A stretch of 59,551 bases of DNA from contig JAWQFJ010025814.1 in NCBI GenBank assembly GCA_034096865.1, positions 1 through 59,551 of the forward strand. The letters run 5' to 3'. The notes beneath the pieces are model-generated. The model was not told the DNA's origin, did not search any database, and was given only the letters and a program-made list of their open reading frames with translations. This DNA comes from Theodoxus fluviatilis. Its lineage: Eukaryota; Mollusca; Gastropoda; Cycloneritida; Neritidae. The stretch's first letter is position 1. Every line of letters starts with the position of its first letter. The position numbers were made by a program, and so were the translations under genes. This document shows, piece after piece, positions 1 through 53,457 of the stretch.

Positions 1-26
1 TTATTGATTGCAAGAAACACAACAGT

Positions 27-113
27 TCGTTCGTTCGTTCGTTCTTTCTTTCGTTCGTTTGTTCTTTCTTTTTCTTTCATTCTTTCTTTCTCAGTCTTTC
101 ATTCTTTCTTTTC
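27..113. repeat. TTCG/TTCT tetranucleotide microsatellite
   Basis: Runs of ttcg and ttct with interruptions; low-complexity pyrimidine-rich tract. Confidence 0.9.
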
Positions 114-214
114 TGTGGGTTGGGAGTAAAAACACCCACTGCGCCTTCCTACACGATTCGTGAAGGATAAACAAAAAGGGAAATGAGAGTAGACATGCTC
201 TTCATCTAACCAGC

Positions 215-435
215 TCCAGTGATTTTTGTGATCAATGGCTTTGCGTAGTCGACAAAGGCTGATAGGCTGTAATGCGAAACGTCTTATAAGATCCTTACCA
301 GGACACCTACACCTCCAAGCGATTCATGGTCATTTTTGTTTTGTCTTCGAGAATCCGGCGGTCTATCTGTTACCTACACAAGCTGGTAGGCCGTTAATAT
401 CCATCCATCCATATATCCATCCATCCATCCATTCT
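215..435 (+). repeat. Dispersed repeat ending in ATCC microsatellite, copy 1
   Basis: Shares tttttgtgatca, aaggctgatagg and a terminal (atcc)n with 2281-2372. The 3' simple-repeat tail suggests a retroposed short element, but I see no clear promoter boxes. Confidence 0.5.
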
Positions 436-1844
436 TCGCACTGGTTACTGGTGTCTCATTGGAAAGTCGAATGTGCCCAAGGTCCTAAAACGAGCACTGA
501 CACCCGTGAGGTTCAGACATATAGCCCCTTGGCGGGGGTGTGCGCATGTAAATAGGCTACTCATGTGCGCACGTGCATATGTAATGTTTGAAAGCACAAT
601 TTTTTTGTGGTTGAATGTGCATATGTTTTGAGGACAAGAACTTCATAAGAAGCGAAACGACTGACGGTCTCCAGTGTTTCGGCGCTGTCTTCCTGATACT
701 CTCGCGAGTGGGGTGGTGGTGGGGTGGGCCACACCCGAGTCATAGCCTCAGGTGCCCCTCAGTCATCAGAGTGACCAGGCACTCTGTGTGGTGTGTTGGG
801 ATTTGTCTCCTTTTTGCAAATTCCCGTTAGCACGGGGATTCTTCCAGCTTGCGCCGGTAAGTCGAAGTTCACAAAACCCGGTGGTCGTTTTCGATAAAAC
901 TTTCTTCACGCACTCGGCACTGGTTGATACAAAAATCAGTAATCAGCATCACCATAACAACTTCAATCTAGGGGCAGCGCCCTAGAGGACTCGATCGATC
1001 AAAGTTACGGAGGACTTTTCGCACTCAGGTATCTTCTTCTTGCTCTCACCTTATCTCTGTAGGGTGCTCTAACACGCCCGCACTCGCACCCTTTTAATAC
1101 ATTTTACAAGCTTCTAGAATTATCGCGAAGGTACAAAAATAGACCAGACCGTCTCCATGCTGCCTCAATGAAGTCATGTGACCCATCAAAGCGTCTGCTG
1201 TGATCAGGGCTACATGCCGTAACTAAGCAACGGTATGCAGCTAATAGAAGTGTTCACCAGGAGTCATATGGTAATTAGCAGCGCAGCCATGATCGTAGGT
1301 TACATAACTTCCGGTGCTATATGTTGGGGTATGTTTCGGGTCTGTGTTGAGGAGTGATGATCGCTAGATCGTGGCAAAAGGATGGCATTAAAGCATGCAG
1401 AAAGTTTAATTAGATCAAAAACTAATAGAAAAAAGTCATAATAGACTATTGTCACGTATAATTTCTGCACAAAACCTGCAGAAGATAAGTAAACAAACCA
1501 CACCGTACGTACCTAGCAGACGAACTGTATAGCCACTACGCCAGCTGACGATCGAGCTAGTGTGATATGTTTCATGTAAAGCTCGAATGAGTGGCAGCAG
1601 ATAACTGTTTAGTTCTGGCTTGAATTGACAATTTTGTTTCCCTGGTCTGGCGAGGACAGAAAATTAACAAGCGTCAAGTCGATGAGTGCACGATCAACTT
1701 GCCCGCATTCGGCGTAATGTAACAAGTAAGATGATGACAAGAAAATGGCATTAAAGCACAAAACAGTTTCATGACAACCAAAATCACCGATTACATTAAT
1801 AACTGATCATTTTTACACTTACAGCTATGCGCTCAAACCTTACA

Positions 1845-2039
1845 CAGACCTGTTTACCCTTCCGCAATTTGCGGAAATCTTCTGATTTTGAGTCCGAGTC
1901 TCCGCATTTACGGACGATCTTCCGGCCGATATTTCGCTGAAAAAATCGAAATCTTCCTCTTGAAGATCAAAACCTTCCGCATTTTTCTGGTTATTTATCA
2001 AATCTTCCTCATAAGGGTTTTTGGGGGTAAACAGGTCTG
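1845..2039. mobile_element. 195-bp MITE with 15-bp terminal inverted repeats
   Basis: Termini CAGACCTGTTTACCC and GGGTAAACAGGTCTG are exact inverted repeats. The six bases CTTACA flank both ends (1839-1844 and 2040-2045), a perfect target-site duplication. No coding capacity, so a non-autonomous DNA transposon. Confidence 0.85.
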
Positions 2040-2280
2040 CTTACAAAGCAAACAAAACACACTGCGGGGAGTGTCCCGGACACGCATCAAAACTAAGTGC
2101 ACGAGTGATCATTTCGCTTTGCTCTCATTTGTTTCATCTGCTCTGACATGATAAGCTGGCTATGCCAAGAAACCAACATTTAAATCAGAGTTATTTGTTA
2201 CATTTTTCTGCGAGAAAGAAAACGCGTTAGTTGACTCTCTCAAGCCCGATGCCCGTCGACGTTACCTCAACAAAATTGAG

Positions 2281-2372
2281 GTGGTCGGTCTAGTGGTTTT
2301 TGTGATCAGTGGCATTACACAGCCTACAAAGGCTGATAGGCCGTAAAACTCCATCCATCCATCCATCCATAC
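2281..2372 (+). repeat. Dispersed repeat ending in ATCC microsatellite, copy 2
   Basis: Second copy of the repeat at 215-435, again ending in ccatccatccat. Family unknown. Confidence 0.5.
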
Positions 2373-3003
2373 CAGCTGACGAAGGACCAATTAACTTGAT
2401 CCGGAATTGAGGAACATTCCGCCAATGAGTGCCATGGACATATTTAATTGTTGTACTCGGAACATCGGTGTACACGTTGGAAGAGTTAAAGAATTATACG
2501 TCTTTGGAAGCCTATCGATTCTTCATAGCAGGATTCGTGGGAGATGTCTGCTGATTCTCGCCGGGTGTTTGTCTCGAAGGTCAGATCTATTCCGTAAATC
2601 TTTTTCCCCCATCCTCTTAGTCTAGCTTCGGTCACGCTGTGCACAATTGGGCCTTGATTGGTTTTCTCTGATGGTATAAAGTAGTAGGAGCGTTTGACTC
2701 CTCTTTATTTGTCTTTTTGTTGGTTGTTAAAACAATCTTTAACGCAGCAAGAAGTCGGCATGGTTGAACGTCTCCCGTAGCACAGCTTAGCAGACAGCGC
2801 TCGCCTCCTACCAACATGGCTGAAAGCACGTGGCTTCTACAAATAACCCCGGAAGTGACAACAACGCGTCTCCGGCCAATGCCTCGCTAAAGTGCAGGCT
2901 GGGGATGTCAAAAGAAGGGAGCACGTCCGTTGTATGTTGTTGTCCTGGAGATTAGAAACCCCATTCCAGCTACTCGACTATCAGGGCAGTCGTTAGGCTT
3001 AAT

Positions 3004-3455
3004 TTGTTCAGGAGTACGAAGCGCTGCACGAGCACTTCATGTTAGCAATTGAGCGCTCTTTGCCTCTCGTGAACGTCTACAGATTTAGTGCAGCGCTTCA
3101 CTTGTTAAAGGGAGGTAGATCTTCTGCGCCGCATGTTGTGTTGCTAGACGCTAAAGACCGTGTTTTCTTTGGCACAGACATCGTTTAAGCACGTTTAAAT
3201 GTATTCTGCATGAATAAAGTCCTCTACTGCATCATCCTTAATGCCATTACTCGCGCACACCGAGCGCTTAGGGCAAATAAAGCCTGTTCCAGTCCCAAAA
3301 TGGTTTCTGATGGTTATTTTACGCATCGACGGCCAGTGCGGGATCGAAGACGCCATTTGGAAAATCGTGTGAATCACCTCGGATGCGCGCTTTTCTGTGA
3401 TGCACAGTGCTGAGTGAATCATGCCCCAAAATTGCTGTTAGGAGTGAAACACGTG
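3004..3455 (+). repeat. Dispersed repeat, inverted relative to 8001-8426
   Basis: Reverse complement of most of 8001-8426, starting at ttgttcaggagtac near gcgctgcac. It carries an internal extra block after gaagacgcc that the other copy lacks. Ends of the two copies resemble terminal inverted repeats (ttgttcaggag / ttgttcaagag), suggesting a MITE. Confidence 0.6.
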
Positions 3456-4025
3456 ATGTACCCAGAGCAAATTGCTTTGATGTGTTGTGTGACACTTTGC
3501 GTAACTTTGAGACGGTCTAGTCGTTCGGTTTTCGTTAGCTGTCGAAAGTTCCAGCAAAAAGTAGATAAGCAGGGCGGCGTGAGAGCGAGAAGACAGGTGA
3601 GAGAGCGCGAGAGGGTTGGTGAAAAGCAAATGAACAGTGCAAGTCTTCCTTAATAAGGAGTGATCAAGTCCTCTGAGATCCACCAGTCTCGAGAGTGAAG
3701 TGTGCACGTGAGATTCAGCGTTCTAGGTGAGTGCATGACAGGAGGCACATGGAAGCACGAAGTGTGAAAGCGCGGATAACAGCGATTGTGTCCTCATGGG
3801 ATCGAGCCAGAGAGTGAAGTGCATTTATGGTAAAGCTGTGAACTGATTGTGTTGCTGTAAAACTGCACAAATAACAGTTTTTCGAAAACCACTGCGGGAC
3901 TTGACATTCGATCGACTGTCCGGGCACAAGCTAGTAGAGCCCCCGTATCGACAGGACTTCACAAAGGAGACAAGTTGCAACATTAGCAAATAAAAAAGAT
4001 AACGTTTCGAATAGGGTTTTGACAA

Positions 4026-4031
4026 TTTATT
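4026..4031 (-). terminator. LRP4: Candidate polyadenylation signal AATAAA for LRP4
   Basis: Minus-strand AATAAA followed about 30 nt downstream by TTTTTTATTTG, a T-rich downstream element. It coincides with the shift from AT-rich UTR-like sequence to repeat-containing flank. Confidence 0.45.
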
Positions 4032-7000
4032 GTTCTCAACAGTACACTTCATTGTGACAGTATTTGCACCAACATGGGTTTGATAAACATTGCATTTCAT
4101 GAAAACAGAACATAACAAATGTCACAATTGACAATGACTGTCAACAGCAAGATATGCTACAACTTTGTACATAAGCGACTGCACTGGGTCCAATGTTACA
4201 ACCATAATTGGGAATCCCATCTGACAGCTGCTTGTAGTTGTATAAGAACCTCTTCAATGAGGGGCTTCCACACAAATATCATGCAAACGAGTCCCTGACC
4301 TTGGCGATGAGGTTAATGAGTGTTCAGTTAACATGATGTGCCAAGAGAAAACTCAACATATGTAAAGACCATGTACATACAAAATATAGGTACTGTAATG
4401 TTTTCAGGTTTAATACTTTTGGCAATATTACGTTGGCTTTATGTAAGTGCCGAAACTGACATGCAATGTCAGCCCAAAATCCTGCACAGAGAGTGCACAC
4501 CAAACATTCATTATGATTGACATAGGACTCGCTACAGGAACTGGCCATGAAATAGTGTCACCAAATGCATGAAGGAAACCAGATTAGACTATTAAAAAAC
4601 AAGAACCTTCAATGACGATACACTGATGATTACATTTCGATGTTTAAAAAGTCTAAAACTAGCAAAAACACTGGCTTTCTCAGAAATCAGTCAGCATGCA
4701 TCCAAAATTCTGAATGTGTACTGGGTCTTTTCAAAGGAAGAGCAGCCCGAATCTAGTAAGTCATTTATGTCTTTAAAAACATGGCTACTTAGAGGTTATT
4801 TTCTATGTGAACAAAAATAAACAAAAAATCGCCAGTAATATTCTGATTTTACTGGAATTAGTATATAACATTATTTATATTCCTGTTCCTTGGAAAACAC
4901 AGGGATAAAAATATCGATCAGCAGTTATGTTTAAAGCAGCGAGGACGTAACAATTTTCTTATTTGTTACTATGCAGCAGGGTGAACACATAAAAATTATA
5001 GTTGTGTGGAAAGCATGGAGACTAAACTACCGCAAGTCAAGGGACCAAGAATTGCCCTGTCTGTGGTGATACAACAACAACTCAGAAAGTACTGTGATCT
5101 TCCAAAACTGAAGCATGGAGTGAAGAAGTAATTGAGTGCATAAAAAATTGAAAATGGGCAATGGAAGGAAATTGAACAAAATGAATATAACTTCTACCAT
5201 CATGGATTTTGGGTGATATGTGGATTAAATTCTTTAAAAAATTCAAATTACATAAATGAATATGCCAAGAGATCCTTTCCTTGTGAAATGCAAATCATTA
5301 ACAACATAGAAAATCCACAATCATCCAAGCTCCAATCTGCATCATAAAGTGACTTGCCCTGTCATGCTGGAAGAGAGTAACACAGAAACAAATTCAATGG
5401 GATTGTACTCACAATGATGACATTTGACAGACTTCATCCCTCCCTTCCAGCAATTATGGAAATCAGACAGCATTAAAACATTAAAAAAACATTGTCAGCA
5501 CCTTTTGAACACTTTCAGCATTGTGACAGAAAACACACTGAAATGCCTAACAAATCACAGGGTGTAAGGATGATATAAACATTTGTGGTCATAGCATTTC
5601 CTTAAAAAAATATTTTTCAAAGAATATGCCCTTTACATTCATGATACCCAACACATTTTAAGCATCTTACTACAGAGGAAAAAAAAATTCTGAACAAAAG
5701 TGACTACCTATATAACTATCATCAGTCACAGTACTCTAAATGTGAAACACTGGCTTTAGGTCTATTAACTACAAACCATGATCGTTGAGTAGGATACAGT
5801 TGTACCATTCATATTACATGTATTTTCACAGAAGTGGATAAGAAAATTTATAGAGAAAATCATTTGACAGTTCTTTTTCTCCATGGAGACAATTTTTCTA
5901 TCCACTTGGTAATGTTATCATTTAATGGATTTCACAGCAGAATATATTCCAATCAGAATGAAAATGCATGAACAAAACCATCAAAATATAACTTTTTGAT
6001 ATTGATAAAATGTGCATGGCATCAAGAAATCATGGTAAATTCATAGCTAAGATTTTGGTCTAAGAAAGTTCAAGCAAAGACAAGTCCACGAAATTCACAC
6101 CGTTTCAGTACAAATGGTAAATTAACCATTTTTCCAGAGAAGTTTCTATTAAAATTTTCTGCTAAAAAGTTCAAGTTCAAAAAATATCACAGAGCTTGCT
6201 TCAAAAACTTGTGGCCTTTCAATGCTGGTGAAATGCACAAAAAGCTTTTGATTATATGCACTAACATGTTTTCCCTAAAGACTAACATATCACTCAAGTT
6301 TTGGTGTTTGAAACAAAAACACTCCCAAGTTAGCTTCCAAAGCAACCCACAACAAACTCTGGACACTTGTGACTTCGTCCACAAACTGCAGAATTCTCAG
6401 TAGCCAGAGACGAAATTAAAAACTTCTGCCAATCAAGAGGGCCGTCGGTGCTGTGTGTTGCACACAACTGGTTCGAAATGATTGTGTACATACTTGTATA
6501 TGATAATATCCATTGATACATAATGAGGAATGATGACAACACCTGTACAAAAATGAACCATGAGGCAATACAAGCATATTTAAACAGACTCCATTCAAAT
6601 ATCAACATTTTCCAAGTCTTTCATTATTATTACTCATCTACATCTGCTGTGAGATGTGGAAACATGCACTCAACTGACAACAAAATATCATTCATTTCAT
6701 TTAAGAATTTCCATCACTAACCATTTGTCATGATACAAGTGTACAGAGTTTCATAGAAAAGAAGCTCGTGATAAGAGCAAAAATAAATCAGGGGAGGGAA
6801 ATCTGAACAGCTCACAACCTTCAACTTTTAAACTTCTCAATAAAGGACTACTTCTATATATGATGTCCCTGCCAATTCATATGAAACAATCTTAGAGTCT
6901 CATGATATAGGTGGGTAAGGGTGACCATAAATAATGATATGACACATTAAAAAGCTAGTAACACTGGCTTGGAGGAGGTGTTTGCCATTTCAAAAGTGTA

Positions 7001-7424
7001 TCAAGGGAGAGGTAAGTTCCAAGGTCAGGGATAACTCATGGGATAGGAGGGAAGACTGCCATTTCTACAACACCTCATTTTCTCACTTGTACCAGTTTTC
7101 GCACCAAGACTTGGGTTCTAATAACCATCAAATTCATCACCCTGTTTGCTCTCACCGGATGTCCTGTTATCCTAGTCCTTGTTTGAGAGAAGCAAGCAAA
7201 TGGTGTGGATGCCGCAAATCTTCCCCAAACTCGAACTTGCAGCCAGATAAAAGGTAAGTTCATGGGTGGAGGCAGTCCGGTTGAAACACAGAACAATAAG
7301 AACTTATATCTGTGTGCAGCCACTGCATTTGTATGGGACTGACTGTTGGTTCAAATATGTAACTAACACCAACATGCAAAGCTTGAGCCATTGCATTTTT
7401 ACCACTAAAACATCCTTGACAGTA

Positions 7425-7454
7425 GGGGGGGGGGGGGCGGGGGGGGGGGGGGGG
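7425..7454 (+). repeat. G13-C-G16 homopolymer tract
   Basis: Thirty bases with 29 G's on the plus strand. It can form G-quadruplexes in DNA; the LRP4 transcript would carry the C-rich complement about 115 nt after the stop codon, a possible poly(C)-binding-protein site. Homopolymer length is uncertain in most sequencing technologies. Confidence 0.9.
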
Positions 7455-7568
7455 AGACATGGCAGGGAAAGACTCCACGCCGGCATGGAGCAAGTGGACC
7501 ACAAACTCCAATGCTTCACAGTCTGTCTCCTGTCTCACACTGTCTCTAGAGAAGGCCAGACCACCTCC

Positions 7569-49079
<41,511 letters not shown>

Positions 49080-49607
49080 CTGCAAACATAGAGGGAGACA
49101 TTCTTCAGGTACAAGGCTTCCAGCCATCTCGCTTCAATACTTGACCTGGAATGAAGGAAACAAAAAATATCAAAACTCAAGATTCACACACAGCCTGAGC
49201 TGCACCGATGCCTCCCTCATCAGCTGCAAAGGGGAGGTTTTCCCAGAAAAGTCGCTCATGAAAAAACAGGTTCTTTATTAAAAAAGGAAGTAAAAACTAA
49301 TCCACCATTTTGGTAGACCTGCAAGTTGAGTTCCATTGCCAGAGCATTGCCTGTGGTGTGTGGCTGGTCTCACTCTGGTTCTCATTCTGTTGCAGCTGTC
49401 CACAGTGAAGCTACTTGTCTCAGAAAAGGCAGCTTTGCCAGATTTTCTGTCTCCTTAGTCTCATGAATTCACTCTCCCTGTCCCATTGCTCTCATCATGA
49501 GGTTTCTTGTTTCCATAATTAGCTGGATCAGACTGCCCAGGTTGAATCACTGTCGTCTGCAGCTGTCAATATGCTGTCTGCAATTGTACTCAGACCCAGA
49601 AGGTAAC

Positions 49608-49775
49608 AAGAAGGGCAAAGCTCAAACGACTCACATGCTTGACCTTGACCTTTACATGACCTTAACCTTCAGGTGACCTTCAAGGTCAAGGTCAAACAAC
49701 TAAACCTACCAATGACATCATACACTAAGAAATGCTTTACACATTTTTCCTACCAAAATACATGTGACCTTGACC
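49608..49775 (+). repeat. Truncated AGGTCA-rich element at palindrome centre
   Basis: Matches 24613-24783 with a few differences (ctcaaacgac for cccatacgac). It stops at the fold point within tgaccttgacc. The mirrored half occupies 49779-49946. Confidence 0.9.
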
Positions 49776-50474
49776 TTGGGTCAAGGTCACATGTATTTTG
49801 GTAGGAAAAATGTGTAAAGCATTTCTTAGTGTATGATGTCATTGGTAGGTTTAGTTGTTTGACCTTGACCTTGAAGGTCACCTGAAGGTCAAGGTCATGT
49901 AAAGGTCAAGGTCAAGCATGTGAGTCGTTTGAGCTTTGCCCTTCTTGTTACCTTCTGGGTCTGAGTACAATTGCAGACAGCATATTGACAGCTGCAGACG
50001 ACAGTGATTCAACCTGGGCAGTCTGATCCAGCTAATTATGGAAACAAGAAACCTCATGATGAGAGCAATGGGACAGGGAGAGTGAATTCATGAGACTAAG
50101 GAGACAGAAAATCTGGCAAAGCTGCCTTTTCTGAGACAAGTAGCTTCACTGTGGACAGCTGCAACAGAATGAGAACCAGAGTGAGACCAGCCACACACCA
50201 CAGGCAATGCTCTGGCAATGGAACTCAACTTGCAGGTCTACCAAAATGGTGGATTAGTTTTTACTTCCTTTTTTAATAAAGAACCTGTTTTTTCATGAGC
50301 GACTTTTCTGGGAAAACCTCCCCTTTGCAGCTGATGAGGGAGGCATCGGTGCAGCTCAGGCTGTGTGTGAATCTTGAGTTTTGATATTTTTTGTTTCCTT
50401 CATTCCAGGTCAAGTATTGAAGCGAGATGGCTGGAAGCCTTGTACCTGAAGAATGTCTCCCTCTATGTTTGCAG

Positions 50475-50591
50475 CAATGGCAGCTTGCACTTCTCAGCAA
50501 TTCCAGTGTTCCACAGGGCGCTGCATTGACAAAGCTTTGCACTGTGACGGAAAGAGCGACTGTTCTGACAACAGTGATGAGAAAGGATGCA
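50475..50591 (+). CDS. LRP4: LRP4 exon 1 inverted copy: LDLa
   Basis: Exact mirror of 48963-49079 on the plus strand, with the same acceptor, donor and [10 protein letters not shown] end. Part of the palindrome right arm; a second real locus, the same locus misassembled, or an artefact cannot be told apart from sequence alone. Confidence 0.75.
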
Positions 50592-50748
50592 GTAAGTGCC
50601 TCCTTGAACTGTACTGTCTTCAGCTGCAGGGTGTGTTTCATTTTCATGCAGCTCTCAGGAGTGTTGAGGTTGAGGTTTTGGACAGTGTTTATTCTCTTTG
50701 AATCATGCACCGATAATCTTTTTGCCAAATGAAGTCAGTGATGATGAT

Positions 50749-50749
<1 letters not shown>

Positions 50750-50805
<56 letters not shown>

Positions 50806-50864
50806 ATGCATGTGCGTGTGTGTGTGTGTGTGTGTCCGTGTGCATGTGCATGTGTGTGTGTGTA
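50750..50864. repeat. GT microsatellite, inverted copy
   Basis: Mirror of 48690-48804, same length. Confidence 0.93.
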
Positions 50865-51023
50865 AATTAACATAGACATTTCTGCCCATACTATTTGCAA
50901 GCTTCCTTCCCCTTTATTTCTCTTCCTCTGTCTGCTGTTCTGATGATTCTTTTCTTGTCATCTTGTTTGTCCTCATGTTCTCTCATCTTTCCATCAAGTC
51001 AGTTTTTCTATGTGCTTATAAAT

Positions 51024-51409
<386 letters not shown>

Positions 51410-51553
51410 AGTCAACTTTCAGCTGCTCCTGCCTTGCCACTGCAAATGAGTTTTTTCCACCAGTTGCCTTTTGTCATTTCTTGGAAATATCTCTTTCTCA
51501 TAACTGTAGTGAACATGGCTGAATTCATCAAATATATTGCCCGCTGTTTCCAG

Positions 51554-51694
51554 AGCAGAGGAAAACCTGCAGGCCAGGCCAGTTTCTGTGTAGCAGTGGT
51601 CAGTGCATTGGGGCCCAGAAGGCGTGCAACGGGGTGCCTGAGTGTGATGACGGCTCCGACGAAAAGGACTGCTCCTCTCAGCCCAGCCATCCAG
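51554..51694 (+). CDS. LRP4: LRP4 exon 2 inverted copy: LDLa
   Basis: Mirror of 47860-48000, identical, with CDDGSDEKDC and intact splice sites. Confidence 0.75.
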
Positions 51695-51887
51695 GTCAGC
51701 TTCCGCTGCTGATTTAGACTGGAAAATCTTTGCAGTGTTGGTGTCCAATTCTGTAATGAGGCTGTCTGTTTCTCAGAAATTTCTTGTCACAAATGTCGAG
51801 AGGCATGACAATGTACTTTCATAAGTCTGTGAGGCTGGGATGTTATCAGGGCAACAAGACTGATGGATCGCATGATATTGCTTGCAG

Positions 51888-52013
51888 GTTTGACCAGCAA
51901 CTGCAAGTTTTCCAATGGCGGCTGTTTGCAGCTGTGCAGTGAGTCGCTGGGTGGCGTGCGCTGCTCCTGTCACGCTGGCTTCACCTTGAATGAAGACGGA
52001 CGCTCCTGTGATG
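51888..52013 (+). CDS. LRP4: LRP4 exon 3 inverted copy: EGF
   Basis: Mirror of 47541-47666, identical, EGF module with CKFSNGGCLQLC. Confidence 0.75.
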
Positions 52014-52506
52014 GTGAGATACCATGCTTTCAAGCCAAACATGCCTGACTAATGCCCTATTTATACAGTACTAGGAAAGCCATGTGAAGCTAAATTATAT
52101 TGAAGGCAAAATGAGCCTGTTCTTCTGCTAAACTGTCAAGTTCATGGCTGTTTTACTGCTCTGTGAATGTGCTTTCTTACAGGTCTGCAAAGATTCCATC
52201 TTAAAGTGAGATGCCTTTGTAAAAACATACAATGCCTCAAACCACCCATCTCCACCTTTCCTGTGATTCCCATACTGATCTAGCTGTCAGCCAAGCCCAG
52301 GTGCTCCCCTCCAAGTTTCCCTAGCCTAGTTGTTCCACGTTAAGTGATCAAGTGTTGACCTTGGAGTAGAAATGAGTGCTGTTCCCAGCCAGATATAAAG
52401 TCATTTCTTCTTCTCCCCTGCAACACTAACAAGAATCCCCTTTTGAGGAAAATGTGTTATTGCGCGGCAATTTGTGCTACATAGCAATACCTTCATTTCC
52501 CTCCAG

Positions 52507-52863
52507 ATCTGGATGAGTGCCAGTTTGACGGGACCTGCAGCCAGATTTGCCACAACACAGTAGGGGGCTTCAACTGCTCCTGTGCGGAGGGCTACCAGCG
52601 CAAGCCTGATGGGCGAGGCTGCAAAGCCACAGGTGGAGAGGCTTCGCTCATCTTTACCAACCGCAAGGACATCCGACAAGTGACGACAGACAAGAAGGAG
52701 TACATTTCCATCCTGAAGGGCCTCCCCAACGCCATCGCCCTGGACTTCCACCACCGCCAAGGCCTGGTCTTCTGGTCCGACATCACCCTGGACAAGATCA
52801 AAAGGGCCTACCTCAATGGCTCAGATGTCCATGTTGTGGTGACAGAGGGACTGGAGAGTCCAG
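52507..52863 (+). CDS. LRP4: LRP4 exon 4 inverted copy: EGF-Ca and propeller 1 blade
   Basis: Mirror of 46691-47047, identical, DLDEC and FWSD present. Confidence 0.75.
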
Positions 52864-53300
52864 GTGAGGAGTGAAGATTTATTTTCCCATCTTTTTTTCT
52901 CAAAAGCAAGGAGGCTTTTATCCTAAAGTGGCAGTGTATGAAAAATAATGGTGGACTTTTTCACATCTGCTATGTTCTTTGAGTAAAAGGAAAGTATGAT
53001 GGCTGTGCATATTGCAAACATCGTTCCTTCTTTTGAACACTTTTAAAAGGAGCTCCACAACTTGGATGGAAACTCTCGCATTGTCATTTTCTTGAGCACT
53101 GTCCGGCTCAGGACACAGAACTTTTCCACAAATTTTCTGGACATATTGTTACTGAACATGAAGATATCATAAGAGGTTCTCTTTTACTTAATAAAACAAA
53201 AGGAAAGATTAAAAAAGCGTTCATATGTAATTGTGTGGTTCTCTTGAAAGCTGTAGCACCTGCCTTATTGTGAATCCAACTTGGATGTCTGTTGTTGCAG

Positions 53301-53457
53301 GGGGCATCGCAGTGGACTGGATCCATGACAAGCTGTTCTGGACAGATGCAGGAACTCTGCGAGTGGAGGTGGCCAACTTGGATGGCAGTTACCGTCGCGT
53401 GCTCATCTGGGAGAACCTGGAGAAACCCAGGGCCATCGTATCCCACCCTGGCCAGGG
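53301..53457 (+). CDS. LRP4: LRP4 exon 5 inverted copy: propeller 1 blade
   Basis: Mirror of 46097-46253, followed again directly by the 21-bp array at its donor. Confidence 0.75.

Larger units (their letters stand above)
1..4004. other. Downstream flank of LRP4, no gene found
   Basis: No open frame here has recognisable protein similarity or splice context. It holds TTCG/TTCT and ATCC microsatellites, two copies of a dispersed repeat, one MITE with target duplication (1845-2039) and one copy of a repeat also found inverted at 8.0-8.4 kb. Confidence 0.7.
4005..7568 (-). other. LRP4: Probable LRP4 3' UTR
   Basis: AT-rich sequence without coding matches, repeats or strong splice pairs, directly after the stop codon. 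A minus-strand AATAAA at 4026-4031 is followed by T-rich sequence, a plausible cleavage site near 4005. Composition changes sharply below 4000. The tract of C's at 7425-7454 (G on the plus strand) lies in its first 150 nt. Length about 3.5 kb is inferred; earlier poly(A) sites are possible. Confidence 0.5.
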
